Positions 8,774 to 18,040 of a stretch of 64,000 bases of DNA are shown here, piece after piece; position 1 is the first letter of the stretch; each line of letters opens with the position of its first letter. The position numbers and the translations under genes were made by a program. Origin of the DNA: an uncultured Alteromonadaceae bacterium (GTDB lineage Bacteria; Pseudomonadota; Gammaproteobacteria; Enterobacterales; Alteromonadaceae); NCBI GenBank assembly GCA_913056495.1, contig CAJXMO010000008.1, positions 62,001 through 126,000 on the forward strand, read 5' to 3'. Below the pieces are notes generated by a model. That model did not search any database and had not been told where the DNA came from. It was given only the letters and a program-made list of their open reading frames with translations.

Positions 8774-9475
8774 ATGAATAAAAGTTTAATTGTTAATCTG
8801 ATTGCTGTGACGATAACCGCAGTTGGTTATTTTCTGTCGCAGGATATAATATTTTCAATTGGTTTATTTGCGCTTTCCGGAGCTTTTACTAACTGGCTCG
8901 CTGTGCATATGTTATTTGAAAAAGTGCCCGGATTATATGGCTCAGGGGTTATTGAAGCCAGATTTGAGCAGTTTAAAGAGGCCATAGAGCACCTGATGAT
9001 GGCTCAGTTTTTTAATCACGAGAATATTGATAAATTTTTATCTGACCAGCAAGGTCATGCCAGTCATTTTAATTTTGCACCTATCATTGAAAAGGTTGAT
9101 TTTGAACCGGCTTATGAATCATTACTCACTGCGGTAAATGAATCTAAGTTTGGCAGTATGTTGGCGATGTTTGGCGGGGAATCTGTCATTGAACCATTAA
9201 AAGCGCCTTTTATTACCAAACTCAAAGCTAAAATTACAGAAATTAGTCAAAGTGACGAATTTAATGAATTGGTTAAAGAATCGGTTGAGCAACCTGATGT
9301 GATTGCTCAGCTCAGAGAAAAAGTTCATGGTATTGTTAAAGCGCGCTTAGATGAACTGACACCTAAAATGGTGAAAGTGTTAATTCAGGAAATGATCAAA
9401 CAGCATCTTGGCTGGCTTGTTGTATGGGGTGGTGCTTTTGGTGGTCTATTTGGTCTGCTCGCTGCGCTTGTTTAA
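8774..9475 (+). CDS. DUF445 family membrane protein
   Basis: 233 residues with an N-terminal pair of hydrophobic segments (LIAVTITAVGYF; IFSIGLFALSGAFTNWLAVHMLF), a helical soluble middle, and a C-terminal hydrophobic segment rich in Gly (WGGAFGGLFGLLAALV). The SGAFTNWLAVHMLFEK and LYGSGVI motifs are typical of DUF445/YjiN-like proteins. The function of this short form is not established. It stands alone, divergent from the GGDEF/EAL gene and convergent with argR. Confidence 0.85.
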   Translation: MNKSLIVNLIAVTITAVGYFLSQDIIFSIGLFALSGAFTNWLAVHMLFEKVPGLYGSGVIEARFEQFKEAIEHLMMAQFFNHENIDKFLSDQQGHASHFNFAPIIEKVDFEPAYESLLTAVNESKFGSMLAMFGGESVIEPLKAPFITKLKAKITEISQSDEFNELVKESVEQPDVIAQLREKVHGIVKARLDELTPKMVKVLIQEMIKQHLGWLVVWGGAFGGLFGLLAALV

Positions 9476-9487
9476 GCTAGTTGTTCA

Positions 9488-9519
9488 AGTTTAAGCGCTG
9501 ATACCAAAGCGCTTAAACT
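9488..9519. terminator. hairpin between convergent DUF445 gene and argR
   Basis: Perfect 12-bp arms AGTTTAAGCGCT / AGCGCTTAAACT with an 8-base loop. The right arm overlaps the argR stop codon (9513-9515). Neither side has a clear T run, so it may act as a shared transcript end or stabilising 3' hairpin rather than a classic intrinsic terminator. Confidence 0.55.
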
Positions 9520-9980
9520 GTTTCAAAAAAATCGATCAATTGAGATTGAGTCTGGTGTATCTGCTGACTGTTTATCGGCGCAATAAAAATAGTATCGTCG
9601 CCTGCAATTGTGCCTAAAACACCTAAATCGTGGTTAAGCGAATCTAACATTCTTGCGATAAGTTGAGCTGCCCCGGGTGATGTTTTGATCACGATTAAAG
9701 ACTGATTATTATTAACGCTTAATACCAATTGTTTGAGCTGACTTTCTGTTGTCGGTACACCTAATTCGGGTGGCAGACAATATACCATGTCCTGTTTGGC
9801 ATTTCTGGCTCTGACAGCGCCAAAGCGGCTTAATAACCGCGAGACTTTAGATTGACTGACGTTATCAAATCCCTGTTGTTTTAAGGCGTCTACAATATCA
9901 GCCTGAGATGAGAAGCTTTGCTCTTTTAATAAAGTTTTAAAGGCTTTTAGCAGGTTATCTTGTTTATCCACTGTGTTCAC
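9513..9980 (-). CDS. argR: arginine repressor ArgR
   Basis: 155 residues, the usual length. The N-terminal winged helix (to about residue 70) binds ARG boxes of arginine biosynthesis and catabolism genes; the C-terminal domain has the arginine-binding hexamer motif [13 protein letters not shown] near 122-134. The start is GTG at 9980, directly after the TAA of the upstream response regulator, so translation is probably coupled. The context is unusual, because in many gammaproteobacteria argR sits next to mdh; here it ends a Hpt / GGDEF-regulator run. Confidence 0.93.
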   Translation of the reverse strand: MNTVDKQDNLLKAFKTLLKEQSFSSQADIVDALKQQGFDNVSQSKVSRLLSRFGAVRARNAKQDMVYCLPPELGVPTTESQLKQLVLSVNNNQSLIVIKTSPGAAQLIARMLDSLNHDLGVLGTIAGDDTIFIAPINSQQIHQTQSQLIDFFETV

Positions 9981-10925
9981 TTATTTTTCTATTTTTAAAT
10001 GACAGTTTGTATCTATTTGCGCCGCGACAAACTGATTTCGCCCATTTCGTTTAGCCTGATAAAGAAGTTCATCGGCTCTTTTTTGAAGGCATACTGAGGT
10101 AAAATCGCTTTTCGCCTGTATGCAGGCTATGCCTAAGCTTACTGTAATTTTCTGTGCTTTTGAATATTCATTTGGAATTTGCAACTCAACAACAGCGAGT
10201 CGGATTTTTTCGGCTATTGCCTCTGCCGCCTCCAGCTTACAACTGGGCAAAAGAACAACAAACTCCTCTCCACCGTAACGGGCTGCTAGATCGCTACTGC
10301 GGCGAAGCTGATTTGAAATAACACCGGCAACCTGTTTTAACGCCATATCACCTTGTGCATGGCCATAATTATCATTGAAAACTTTGAATTCATCGATATC
10401 TATCATGATGATCGAGATTTCTTGCTGCTCCTGAATACTGCGTCGCCACTCATCGGCTAGCCGGTTATCGTAATGACGACGATTCGGAATTTCGGTTAAT
10501 CCATCAATCAGAGCCAGTCTTTCAAGTAAATCGGCTTTTTGTTTCAGGGCGAGTTGGTTGCGAACTCTGGCGTTGACAACCGGCAGGTTAAAGGGTTTGG
10601 TGATGTAATCCATTGCGCCTAAATCCAAACCTTTAGCTTCATCTTCTGCCGCATCTTTTGCTGTAATGAAGATAACCGGAATACTCTTAGTTGCGTCATG
10701 CTGACGCATTTGAATCAGGACTTCATAGCCATCAATGTCTGGCATTTGAATATCTAATAAAACCAGATCCGGCGGTGCCGCTGAATTAATAATATCCAGA
10801 GCTTTATGTCCGCTGGTTGCGATTTTAACGCGGTAGTGAAGTGCCAAACTTTGAGCCAGTACACTGATATTAATCGGTTCATCGTCGACAATTAACACTG
10901 TCGCTTGCTTAGAATTAAGAGTCAT
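9981..10925 (-). CDS. PleD-like response regulator diguanylate cyclase
   Basis: 314 residues. The receiver domain (about 9-125) has the phospho-acceptor Asp58 in LVLLDIQMP and the conserved Lys in ITKPFN. The GGDEF domain follows a short helix (about 145-305), with an active-site GGEEF near 218 and an RxxD inhibitory site (RSSD) exactly five residues before it, so product feedback inhibition by c-di-GMP is expected. It lies 19 bp downstream of the Hpt gene, its likely phosphate donor, and abuts argR. Confidence 0.92.
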   Translation of the reverse strand: MTLNSKQATVLIVDDEPINISVLAQSLALHYRVKIATSGHKALDIINSAAPPDLVLLDIQMPDIDGYEVLIQMRQHDATKSIPVIFITAKDAAEDEAKGLDLGAMDYITKPFNLPVVNARVRNQLALKQKADLLERLALIDGLTEIPNRRHYDNRLADEWRRSIQEQQEISIIMIDIDEFKVFNDNYGHAQGDMALKQVAGVISNQLRRSSDLAARYGGEEFVVLLPSCKLEAAEAIAEKIRLAVVELQIPNEYSKAQKITVSLGIACIQAKSDFTSVCLQKRADELLYQAKRNGRNQFVAAQIDTNCHLKIEK

Positions 10926-10944
10926 AGCGAGTATCTAAATAACA

Positions 10945-11256
10945 TTAAAGGTCCAGAACAGCTTGCAAGCTGGACTCAAAATTATCAATTTCTGCCTGCT
11001 CAATAGAATCGCCTGCTTTTAGCAAAGTTTCCAGATTTTTTGCAGACGCAAACAGATCATGCATGCTCAGGTTTCCGGCAGCGCCTTTTATCGAATGCAC
11101 CAGTTTGGCTGCATCTTGCGGATTGTCATCCTTGATAAATTCATTTAATGTGGCGCAAGCATTTTGGTTGTCAGCTATAAACTTGTTAATTAGCATATCT
11201 AACAATGCTTCGTTGCCTGCCAGTCGCTCTAAAGCTTCTGTTTTGTCAATTACCAT
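10945..11256 (-). CDS. Hpt histidine phosphotransfer protein
   Basis: A 103-residue all-helical single-domain protein with the phospho-histidine motif LVHSIKGAAGNLS (His54). It would relay phosphate from a hybrid histidine kinase to a response regulator; the adjacent PleD-like cyclase is the obvious partner. No kinase gene is next to it, so the upstream kinase is elsewhere. It is transcribed divergently from the DUF1289 gene, with the promoters presumably in the roughly 120-bp gap. Confidence 0.88.
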   Translation of the reverse strand: MVIDKTEALERLAGNEALLDMLINKFIADNQNACATLNEFIKDDNPQDAAKLVHSIKGAAGNLSMHDLFASAKNLETLLKAGDSIEQAEIDNFESSLQAVLDL

Positions 11257-11376
11257 ATATCGGTCTTTAGCTCCTTAACTGGTTACTTAGACTTGAGTAT
11301 AGCGATATTTAGCGAGGTGTTAACCCTATTTTTGATAAAAAATAGTTACCTGTTCATAGTATTGGAGAAAACTTGT

Positions 11377-11577
11377 ATGTCAAATAAGCAATTAAAATCT
11401 CAAGCAATCGAAAACCCCTGCATTGGTGATTGCCGGATTAATCCGGATGAGGTTTGTATTGGCTGTGGACGAAACCGAGATGAAAAACTAGACTGGATTT
11501 TTATGTCTGACAATGAAAAAAAACAGGTGGTTATCAAGGCAAAAGAGAGACTTAAATTATTAAAATTAGACGTCTGA
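11377..11577 (+). CDS. DUF1289 family small cysteine-rich protein
   Basis: 66 residues. The family signature is visible: NPCIGDCRINPDEVCIGCGR, four cysteines that could bind a metal ion, followed by a basic helical tail (KAKERLKLLKL). ATG at 11377 is chosen for the GGAGA sequence 10 bases upstream; a longer frame opens further upstream but lacks family similarity. The function is unknown and the protein cytoplasmic. Confidence 0.88.
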   Translation: MSNKQLKSQAIENPCIGDCRINPDEVCIGCGRNRDEKLDWIFMSDNEKKQVVIKAKERLKLLKLDV

Positions 11578-11641
11578 ATATCACTTTCAAAAGTACTGAA
11601 CGACCCGGCAATAAACGACAGGGTCGTTAGCATTCTCACCG

Positions 11642-13030
11642 CTACAAATTATTTTCTGCAAATGATGCCAATCTTGAGCGCATCACACCGGCAATATGAA
11701 CGGTTGCACTCCCTTCAAAATCTTTAAAACGTTCAACAATATAAGTTAACCCTGATGTTAAAGGGCTTAAATAATTACTATCAATCTGCGCCAGATTACC
11801 GCAACAGATCAGTTTAGTGCCTTCACCTGCACGTGTGATAATGGTTTTTAGCTGAGAGGAGGTCATATTTTGACATTCATCCAGAATAACTATCGATTTT
11901 TGAATGCTACGTCCGCGCATAAAGTTCACCGATTTAAACTGAATATTCGCTTTTTCCATTATATAACGCATGCTACTCTCACGACATTCATCGTGTCTGT
12001 GTAAAAAGTCCAGTGAGTCATTAATCGCGCCTAGCCAAGGTGCCATTTTTTCTTCTTCTGTACCCGGTAAAAAGCCAATTGATTCAGCAATTTCTGGTGT
12101 ATTTCGGGTGACAATGATTTTTTCGTAGATGCCTTTTTCAACCACCATCTCAAGTGCGGCAGCCAAGGCTAATAATGTTTTACCACTCCCGGCCGGGCCC
12201 GTTAGCAGGGCTAAATCAATATTGGTATCCAGCAGTGCATCCAGTGCCATGGCCTGATGGAAATTTTTAGGTGAGATACCCCAGGCTGTTTTTCCCATCA
12301 TGCGTTCATAACCCAGATCTTTCAGGGTGACGGTTTTATCATTATGTTCAATTACTTTACCGGCAAAATGGTGGTTCTGATCGTAAACATACTGATTGAT
12401 AAAAACGGTCTGGGGTAATACTTCTCTATCCACTGTATGTAGGGTTTCACGGCCGCTGGTTTGGCTGTCACAGTCAGTTACACTTTCCCAGAATTCGCCT
12501 TCAACTTCGACATAACCCGTACTTAGGTATTTGATATCCGAGATCAACTGATCGGTACGGTAATCTTCAACTCGCTCAAGTCCGGCACCTTTGGCTTTGA
12601 GTCGCATATTGATATCTTTAGTGACCAGAACGACTTGTCTCGGTGCTTTTTCTTTTTGCAGATGAAGCGCTGCGTTAATAATGTGATTATCGTTTTCTGG
12701 TCCGGGAAGAGTAACGAGTTCTTTATTTAGGAGGTGGTCTGGGAAGATTGCAAGATGTCCGGATGAGCTATGGTCAGCTGAATACTTTGCTATACTGACG
12801 CCGTGAATAATATCCTCCGGAGGGGCGTCCTGCAGCGCTTCCTCCAATGCCCTAATTGCAATTCTGGCATCCCGGCTGACATCTTTTTTCCTGTCTTTGA
12901 TAGCGTCCAGTTCTTCCAGGACAGTCATCGGAATATAAACATCATGTTCTTGAAAGTTGAGGAATGCGAAGGGTTCGTGCAGAAGGATATTCGTATCTAA
13001 AATATAAATTTTAGTGAGTGGCTCGGTCAT
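11642..13030 (-). CDS. PIN domain / PhoH-type ATPase (YlaK/PhoL-like)
   Basis: 462 residues. The N-terminal PIN-type nuclease domain (about 7-140) begins YILDTNILLHEP and keeps acidic residues typical of a ribonuclease. The C-terminal PhoH ATPase domain has Walker A GPAGSGKT near 280 and Walker B VILDECQN near 385. The PhoH2-like arrangement suggests an ATP-driven RNA unwinding and cleaving enzyme; the physiological role is unproven. A strong GGAGG lies five bases before the ATG. Monocistronic. Confidence 0.92.
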   Translation of the reverse strand: MTEPLTKIYILDTNILLHEPFAFLNFQEHDVYIPMTVLEELDAIKDRKKDVSRDARIAIRALEEALQDAPPEDIIHGVSIAKYSADHSSSGHLAIFPDHLLNKELVTLPGPENDNHIINAALHLQKEKAPRQVVLVTKDINMRLKAKGAGLERVEDYRTDQLISDIKYLSTGYVEVEGEFWESVTDCDSQTSGRETLHTVDREVLPQTVFINQYVYDQNHHFAGKVIEHNDKTVTLKDLGYERMMGKTAWGISPKNFHQAMALDALLDTNIDLALLTGPAGSGKTLLALAAALEMVVEKGIYEKIIVTRNTPEIAESIGFLPGTEEEKMAPWLGAINDSLDFLHRHDECRESSMRYIMEKANIQFKSVNFMRGRSIQKSIVILDECQNMTSSQLKTIITRAGEGTKLICCGNLAQIDSNYLSPLTSGLTYIVERFKDFEGSATVHIAGVMRSRLASFAENNL

Positions 13031-13481
13031 CTTGCCTCCAGAGTCAAATTACCTGACGTTTTTATTGTTTTTGCAATGTATGCAATCAAGGGCAGTCCTG
13101 CTCCTTTAACTTTACTATTAGCCTAATTTAATTTGAGAGCAAGGATTATTTTGATTTATTTTCGTGCGATTTGACTGTTTGCTCGATTTTTATTCAATTT
13201 AACTGACCTAACCCCACATACGGCATTTATTACTTATCTCTGTTTGAATTGGCTCAGGATTGCTGCTACTTACGTTTAAAGAATATAAAAATTAGAAAAA
13301 CTTTCACAAAATTGCTCAGCTTGTTCTTTAATTAAACAAACGACCCGATTTGTCGCGTTTTAACTCATTTAATCCGTGAAAGCCTGTTGAGCTTTGGGTA
13401 ACATACGCGGCCGAATTTTTTTAAGTTGCATCAGAGAAAACAATGCAGCTTAGAGTCAAGTGATAGGAGTGAGTTTAAATA
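13031..13481. other. 451-bp intergenic region between phoH-like gene and rapA
   Basis: No open frame of note and no RNA gene recognised. It must hold the divergent promoters of the two flanking genes. An AT-rich block lies at about 13260-13360. Immediately before rapA, GATAGGAGTGAG (13461-13472) contains the AGGAG ribosome site. I see no convincing repeat or riboswitch. Confidence 0.6.
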
Positions 13482-16403
13482 ATGAGTGAATTTGCATTGG
13501 GGCAACGCTGGATTAGTGATTCAGAATCGGATTTGGGTCTGGGGACTATTGTAGCGATTAGTGGCCGCCGTCTTTCTATGTTATTTCCGGCAACGGGTGA
13601 ACAGCGCGAATATGTAATGGATAGTGCGCCACTGACGAGAGTCAGTTTTAACCCGGGAGATAAAGTGGAAAGCGGAGAAGGCTGGAGCCTGACGGTTTCA
13701 CAAGTCGCCAATGAAGATGGTTTGCTTATTTATTTGGGTAAACGGGATGATACAGGTGAACTGGACCAATTGATTGAAACTCGCTTAAATCATCACCTTA
13801 AATTTAATAAACCTCAAGACAGGTTATTTACCGGTCAGATTGATCGAAATGACTGGTATAGCCTCAGATATGACTCACTTAGACTACAGCATAAATACCA
13901 GACGCACCCTTTTGTCGGACTGGCCGGTGCTCGCACTTCATTGATTCCACACCAATTGCACATAGCTAAAGAAGCCGGTCAACGGATTGCACCCCGAGTT
14001 TTATTATCAGATGAAGTGGGCTTAGGTAAAACCATTGAAGCCGGGATGATTATTCATCAGCAAATTTTAACTGGTCGCTCATCTCGTGTGCTTATTTTAT
14101 TGCCCGAATCTTTGCAATATCAATGGCTGGTTGAAATGCTGCGCCGGTTTAATCTTAAATTCGCAATATTTGATGAAGAAAGATGTGCCGAATACGATTC
14201 CGGTGATGAAAACCCATTTGAAACTGAACAGTTGATTATTGCACCTTTAGCTTTGTTAAGTGAGTCCGAAAACAGATTGACGCAGGCATTGGCCGCTCAC
14301 TGGGACTTGGTCGTCGTGGATGAAGCGCACCATTTGAAGTGGCGTGAAGATAATGCAAGTGATGAATATTTAGCGGTTGAAAAATTATCGGCAGCTTGTG
14401 CGGGTTTACTGCTGCTGACGGCAACGCCAGACCAACTGGGCCATGAAAGTCACTTTGCCAGATTAAGGTTATTAGATTCTGACCGCTTCCACAGTTATTC
14501 AAGTTTTGTTGAAGAAGAAGCCGGATACCAGGCGATAGCTGATTTGGCTAAAGTCATCGTCAGTGAAGCGGACTTAACTCAGTCGCAAATCGAATATCTC
14601 ACCAATATGAATGCGTTAGCCGAAGCACAAACATCTGCGATTAATAGTGATGATCCGCTGCAGCGTGAATCGGCGCGTCAGACTTGTTTGAGAGCCTTAA
14701 TTGATCAGCATGGAACAGGTCGGGTCTTATTTCGAAATACCCGGGCATCAGTGAAAGGTTTTCCAAAACGCTGTGTATTGCCGGTTAAATTAACTTTACC
14801 GTCTATTTTTGAAGCTGGCATTAACTGGTGGTTGAATAAAAAAGCGGATGAATTACAAGCGCCTGAAACGGCTGAACAGGCTGTAAAGGCATTATTAACA
14901 CCTGAATATTTGTACGAATGTGCCGTGAGCGAAGATATTGAGTGGTGGCGTATTGACCCCAGAGTTGAATGGCTCAGTGAACTGGTTAAAGAAAATAAAA
15001 CGGATAAGTTTTTAATCATATGTGCAAGAGCTTCTACGGCTTTGGCACTTGAACAGGCGGTTCGGGTAAAACATGGTATCAATGCTTCTGTATTCCATGA
15101 AGGAATGAGCATTATTGAACGGGACAGAGCTGCCGCCTGGTTTGCCGATCAGGAAGAGGGTTGTCAGTTACTGATCTGTTCTGAAATTGGTTCTGAGGGA
15201 CGTAACTTCCAGTTTGCTCGTCATCTGGTTTTATTTGACTTGCCTTTGAACCCGGATTTATTAGAGCAACGCATTGGTCGTTTAGATCGTATTGGCCAGA
15301 AAAATGATATTCAGATTCACCTGCCTTATTTTGAAGGCAATGCCAGTGAAACCGTTTTTCAGTGGCAGCACAAGGGAATTAATGCTTATGCACAAACCTG
15401 CCCGGCCGGTATTCATGTTTATGAAGCGCAAAAACAAGCTTTGCTGGCGATTCTGGCGCAGAATAATCACAATGATACAGACTTAAAGCCTTTAATTGAG
15501 CAAGCCAGAACCCGCATTGAAGCGCTGAATGAGCAAATGGAGCAAGGCCGGGATATATTATTGGAAATTAACTCAAAAGGGTTTGACGGAGACGCTATCG
15601 CAGAACAGATAGAGGAAATGGATGATGATACTGAGCTAGTCGCATTTATGCTGCAAGTTTTTGATGTGTATGGAGTTGCACAGGAAGATAAAGGTGACAG
15701 GTGTCTGGCCGTGAATCCGACCGAACACATGTTAGAGCCACATTTCCCAGAGCTGGGTGATGGCGGCATGACAGTTAGTTTTGAACGAGATGCCGCACTG
15801 GCACGTGAAGATGTCCGTTTTATCAGCTGGGATCACCCCATGGTGCAGGGCTGTTTTGAAATGATCAATGCCGGCGAAGTGGGCAATAATACGGTGAGTG
15901 TACTCAATAACAAAGCCTTGCCAGAAGGGACTTATTTGGTTGAGCTTATTTATGTGGTCGAAACCAGTGCGCCTAAAAACTTGCAGCCGGGTCGTTTTTT
16001 ACCGCCCACACCTGTACGTATTTTATTAGATAAAGCAGGCAATAACCTGGCAACTAAAGTCAGCTTTGATAATTTGAATAAGCAGTTAAAACCAGTTGGA
16101 CGTCAGGTGGGCTCTCAGCTTGCTACGGCTTTGCAGGCACAGATTCATCAGCTTATTGGCCAATCTGAGCCGATTGCACAGCAAGCTTGTGATGAGTTGA
16201 TAACCAGTGCGGTTGAAAAAATCGAGCGTGAGCTGGGTGCTGAACACCAGCGTTTGTCTGCGTTAGCTAAGGTCAATCCGAATATACGTTCAATTGAAAT
16301 TGAAACACTTGAACAGCAACAAGCTGAGCTGGTTGAACATATTAAACAAGCAAGATTTAAGTTTGATGCATTGCGTTTAATTGTGGTTAGCCATCAGGCT
16401 TAA
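13482..16403 (+). CDS. rapA: RNA polymerase-associated ATPase RapA
   Basis: A 973-residue Swi2/Snf2 family ATPase (E. coli RapA is 968) that binds RNA polymerase and recycles it from stalled post-termination complexes. The Tudor-like N-terminal domains (about 1-110) include RWISDSESDLGLG. Helicase motif I is DEVGLGKTIEAGM near 176, motif II DEAHH near 279, motif III TATPDQLGHE, and motifs V/VI GSEGRNFQF and QRIGRLDRIGQ. AGGAG precedes the ATG. Monocistronic, followed by a palindrome. Confidence 0.96.
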   Translation: MSEFALGQRWISDSESDLGLGTIVAISGRRLSMLFPATGEQREYVMDSAPLTRVSFNPGDKVESGEGWSLTVSQVANEDGLLIYLGKRDDTGELDQLIETRLNHHLKFNKPQDRLFTGQIDRNDWYSLRYDSLRLQHKYQTHPFVGLAGARTSLIPHQLHIAKEAGQRIAPRVLLSDEVGLGKTIEAGMIIHQQILTGRSSRVLILLPESLQYQWLVEMLRRFNLKFAIFDEERCAEYDSGDENPFETEQLIIAPLALLSESENRLTQALAAHWDLVVVDEAHHLKWREDNASDEYLAVEKLSAACAGLLLLTATPDQLGHESHFARLRLLDSDRFHSYSSFVEEEAGYQAIADLAKVIVSEADLTQSQIEYLTNMNALAEAQTSAINSDDPLQRESARQTCLRALIDQHGTGRVLFRNTRASVKGFPKRCVLPVKLTLPSIFEAGINWWLNKKADELQAPETAEQAVKALLTPEYLYECAVSEDIEWWRIDPRVEWLSELVKENKTDKFLIICARASTALALEQAVRVKHGINASVFHEGMSIIERDRAAAWFADQEEGCQLLICSEIGSEGRNFQFARHLVLFDLPLNPDLLEQRIGRLDRIGQKNDIQIHLPYFEGNASETVFQWQHKGINAYAQTCPAGIHVYEAQKQALLAILAQNNHNDTDLKPLIEQARTRIEALNEQMEQGRDILLEINSKGFDGDAIAEQIEEMDDDTELVAFMLQVFDVYGVAQEDKGDRCLAVNPTEHMLEPHFPELGDGGMTVSFERDAALAREDVRFISWDHPMVQGCFEMINAGEVGNNTVSVLNNKALPEGTYLVELIYVVETSAPKNLQPGRFLPPTPVRILLDKAGNNLATKVSFDNLNKQLKPVGRQVGSQLATALQAQIHQLIGQSEPIAQQACDELITSAVEKIERELGAEHQRLSALAKVNPNIRSIEIETLEQQQAELVEHIKQARFKFDALRLIVVSHQA

Positions 16404-16413
16404 TTATCACACG

Positions 16414-16451
16414 GGTTTTGTCAGTCGCGAATATTCGCGACTGACAAAACC
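16414..16451. repeat. 38-bp perfect palindrome
   Basis: Reads identically on both strands, centred on AATATT: GGTTTTGTCAGTCGCGAA followed by its complement. It lies 10 bp after the rapA stop and 72 bp before the pseudouridine synthase ATG. As RNA it forms a long hairpin on either strand, with the T tract inside the stem and none after it. It could be a terminator or a protein-binding site. Confidence 0.75.
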
Positions 16452-16522
16452 GGTCAAACTCATTTCACCCGGCAGACTTTAAGGTTACAATATCTGCCAA
16501 TTATCGCTTATTGACCGCTTTC

Positions 16523-17176
16523 ATGACTTTTGTTTATAACCCGCCTAAAGAACCTGTCTTACCTATTGTTTATCGTGATCAGGATATTGTTGTATTTGAT
16601 AAACCGAGCGGTTTATTGTCAGTACGCGGAAAATTACCAGAGCATCAGGATAGTATTGAATCTCGAGCCCAGCGTGTCTGGCCGAAAATTGGTGTCGTAC
16701 ACAGGCTGGATATGGCCACGTCCGGACTTATGGTTTGGGCGCTCAATAAACCTGCGCACTCCTCACTGGCCCGTCAGTTTCAGGAAAGGCAGACCAGTAA
16801 ACAATATATTGCGCGTGTTTATGGCCAGATTGAAGCCGATGAAGGTTTAATTGAATTACCACTGATTTGTGACTGGCCAAATCGTCCCAAACAAATGGTT
16901 GATTTTAACCGTGGCAAAAAATCGACAACTTATTGGCAAGTTTTAAATCGAGATACTGATTCTACCCGAGTATTGCTACATCCGATTACCGGTCGTTCCC
17001 ACCAGCTTAGAGTGCATATGTTATCGATAGGGCATCCAATACTGGGAGATAGATTATATGCCCACAAAAAAGCACTGGCTCTTGCCCCAAGGTTGCAGCT
17101 ACATGCAGAAAATTTGGTATTCAGTCACCCGGTCAGCGGGGAAAAAATGGCGTTTGTTGCACCTTGTCCGTTTTAA
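16523..17176 (+). CDS. rluA: RluA family pseudouridine synthase
   Basis: 217 residues, RluA-sized. It isomerises uridine to pseudouridine in 23S rRNA and/or tRNA. The catalytic motif GVVHRLDMATSGLMV (Asp in HRLD) is present near residue 57, with VVFDKPSGLLSVRG upstream and LLHPITGRSHQLRVHM downstream. No S4 domain is present, consistent with RluA rather than RluB/C/D. ATG at 16523 gives the usual N-terminus; an in-frame TTG lies 12 bases upstream. The exact target uridine cannot be read from sequence. Confidence 0.88.
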   Translation: MTFVYNPPKEPVLPIVYRDQDIVVFDKPSGLLSVRGKLPEHQDSIESRAQRVWPKIGVVHRLDMATSGLMVWALNKPAHSSLARQFQERQTSKQYIARVYGQIEADEGLIELPLICDWPNRPKQMVDFNRGKKSTTYWQVLNRDTDSTRVLLHPITGRSHQLRVHMLSIGHPILGDRLYAHKKALALAPRLQLHAENLVFSHPVSGEKMAFVAPCPF

Positions 17177-17685
17177 CTCAGACTAAAATAGACAAGGTAG
17201 TTGGATTAGGGGCGGAAGGTTTTAAAATAGCCATCTATTTTGAAAACCGGCCTCAGATTACTGAGTATCTTGAGCTGGATGAACTCAGGCCTATGCAAGG
17301 CGGTGAACTTGATTTTATTCTGGCTCATACCAGCAACAATTGGCGTAAGCTGTTTAATTGTTTTGCTAAACTGGTTTTTGCATTAAAACCTGAGGATTAT
17401 GCCAGCTGGCAGCAACTGCGTGATCAAAGTTTATTAGATCAAAACAGTCACTTTGCGCTGTTATTTTCAAAGCCGGATTTAACGCTCGACGATACTATTC
17501 ATATTATCAGTGGCCGTACTTATGCTGCTAAACTTAATTTGCCTTGCGAACTAATCTGGCTAACACCTCAGTTTGCAATGAATAAACATCATAAAATCAT
17601 TGTTTCGCCTTATTTTGACTATCGTCAGTTAAGCAATGAGCGTTTAACCCAACTGGTAAAACTGATACAACTACTTTCAAATTAA
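17164..17685 (+). CDS. hypothetical protein overlapping the rluA 3' end
   Basis: About 173 residues, not confidently recognised. Soluble, with no signal peptide; it contains a conserved-looking core (FKIAIYFENRPQITEYL; HTSNNWRKLFNC; IHIISGRTYA). The frame begins at a TTG (17164) inside the last codons of the pseudouridine synthase gene, and no ATG is suitably placed, so the start is uncertain. Overlap and orientation imply co-transcription. No function is assigned. Confidence 0.55.
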   Translation: MSVLTQTKIDKVVGLGAEGFKIAIYFENRPQITEYLELDELRPMQGGELDFILAHTSNNWRKLFNCFAKLVFALKPEDYASWQQLRDQSLLDQNSHFALLFSKPDLTLDDTIHIISGRTYAAKLNLPCELIWLTPQFAMNKHHKIIVSPYFDYRQLSNERLTQLVKLIQLLSN

Positions 17686-17750
17686 CTTCAGCTTGGTTTT
17701 AGGGATATTTTAATCGATTGAATTTTCATTTAATCCCCATCTGAAGTAAG

Positions 17751-17951
17751 TTAACCTCAACTCTGGATAAGAAGTTAGCTAAGGCCTTAAATTTATTGGC
17801 TTTTAGTTTAATTTCGTTTTCTAGTGAGATATATTTTCTTAGAACAAGGCGAATTTGCGTACGTAATAGCTGGCTATTACTAGCGAATTCAACGCAGTTA
17901 TCAGGAAAAATAGCCACTAGAAAGCAATTTGTTATCCAGAGTTGAGGTTAA
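17751..17951. mobile_element. MITE-like element with 20-bp terminal inverted repeats
   Basis: A 201-bp segment bounded by perfect 20-bp inverted repeats beginning TTAACCTCAACTCTGG (17751-17770 and 17932-17951, reverse complement). An internal palindrome GTAATAGCTGGCTATTAC lies at 17863-17880. It has no transposase and no credible coding frame; a 63-codon minus frame inside it looks incidental. It fills most of the 355-bp gap between the hypothetical gene and the DUF3530 gene. The ends fall on TTAA, a possible target duplication, unproven. Confidence 0.75.
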
Positions 17952-18040
17952 GTTAATAAAGTTTCCCTTCATTTCTGACCGATTTGGCCGATACCCTGTA
18001 TATCGACTTAATTTTGTCAATCGAATAGGGCTTTATATAC

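Noticed and set aside
14236..15769. Several long antisense frames within rapA
   Set aside because: Shadow frames of a well-supported gene, without similarity or ribosome sites.
17726..17917. 63-codon minus-strand gene
   Set aside because: Lies largely inside the inverted-repeat element and includes its terminal repeat; no family features.
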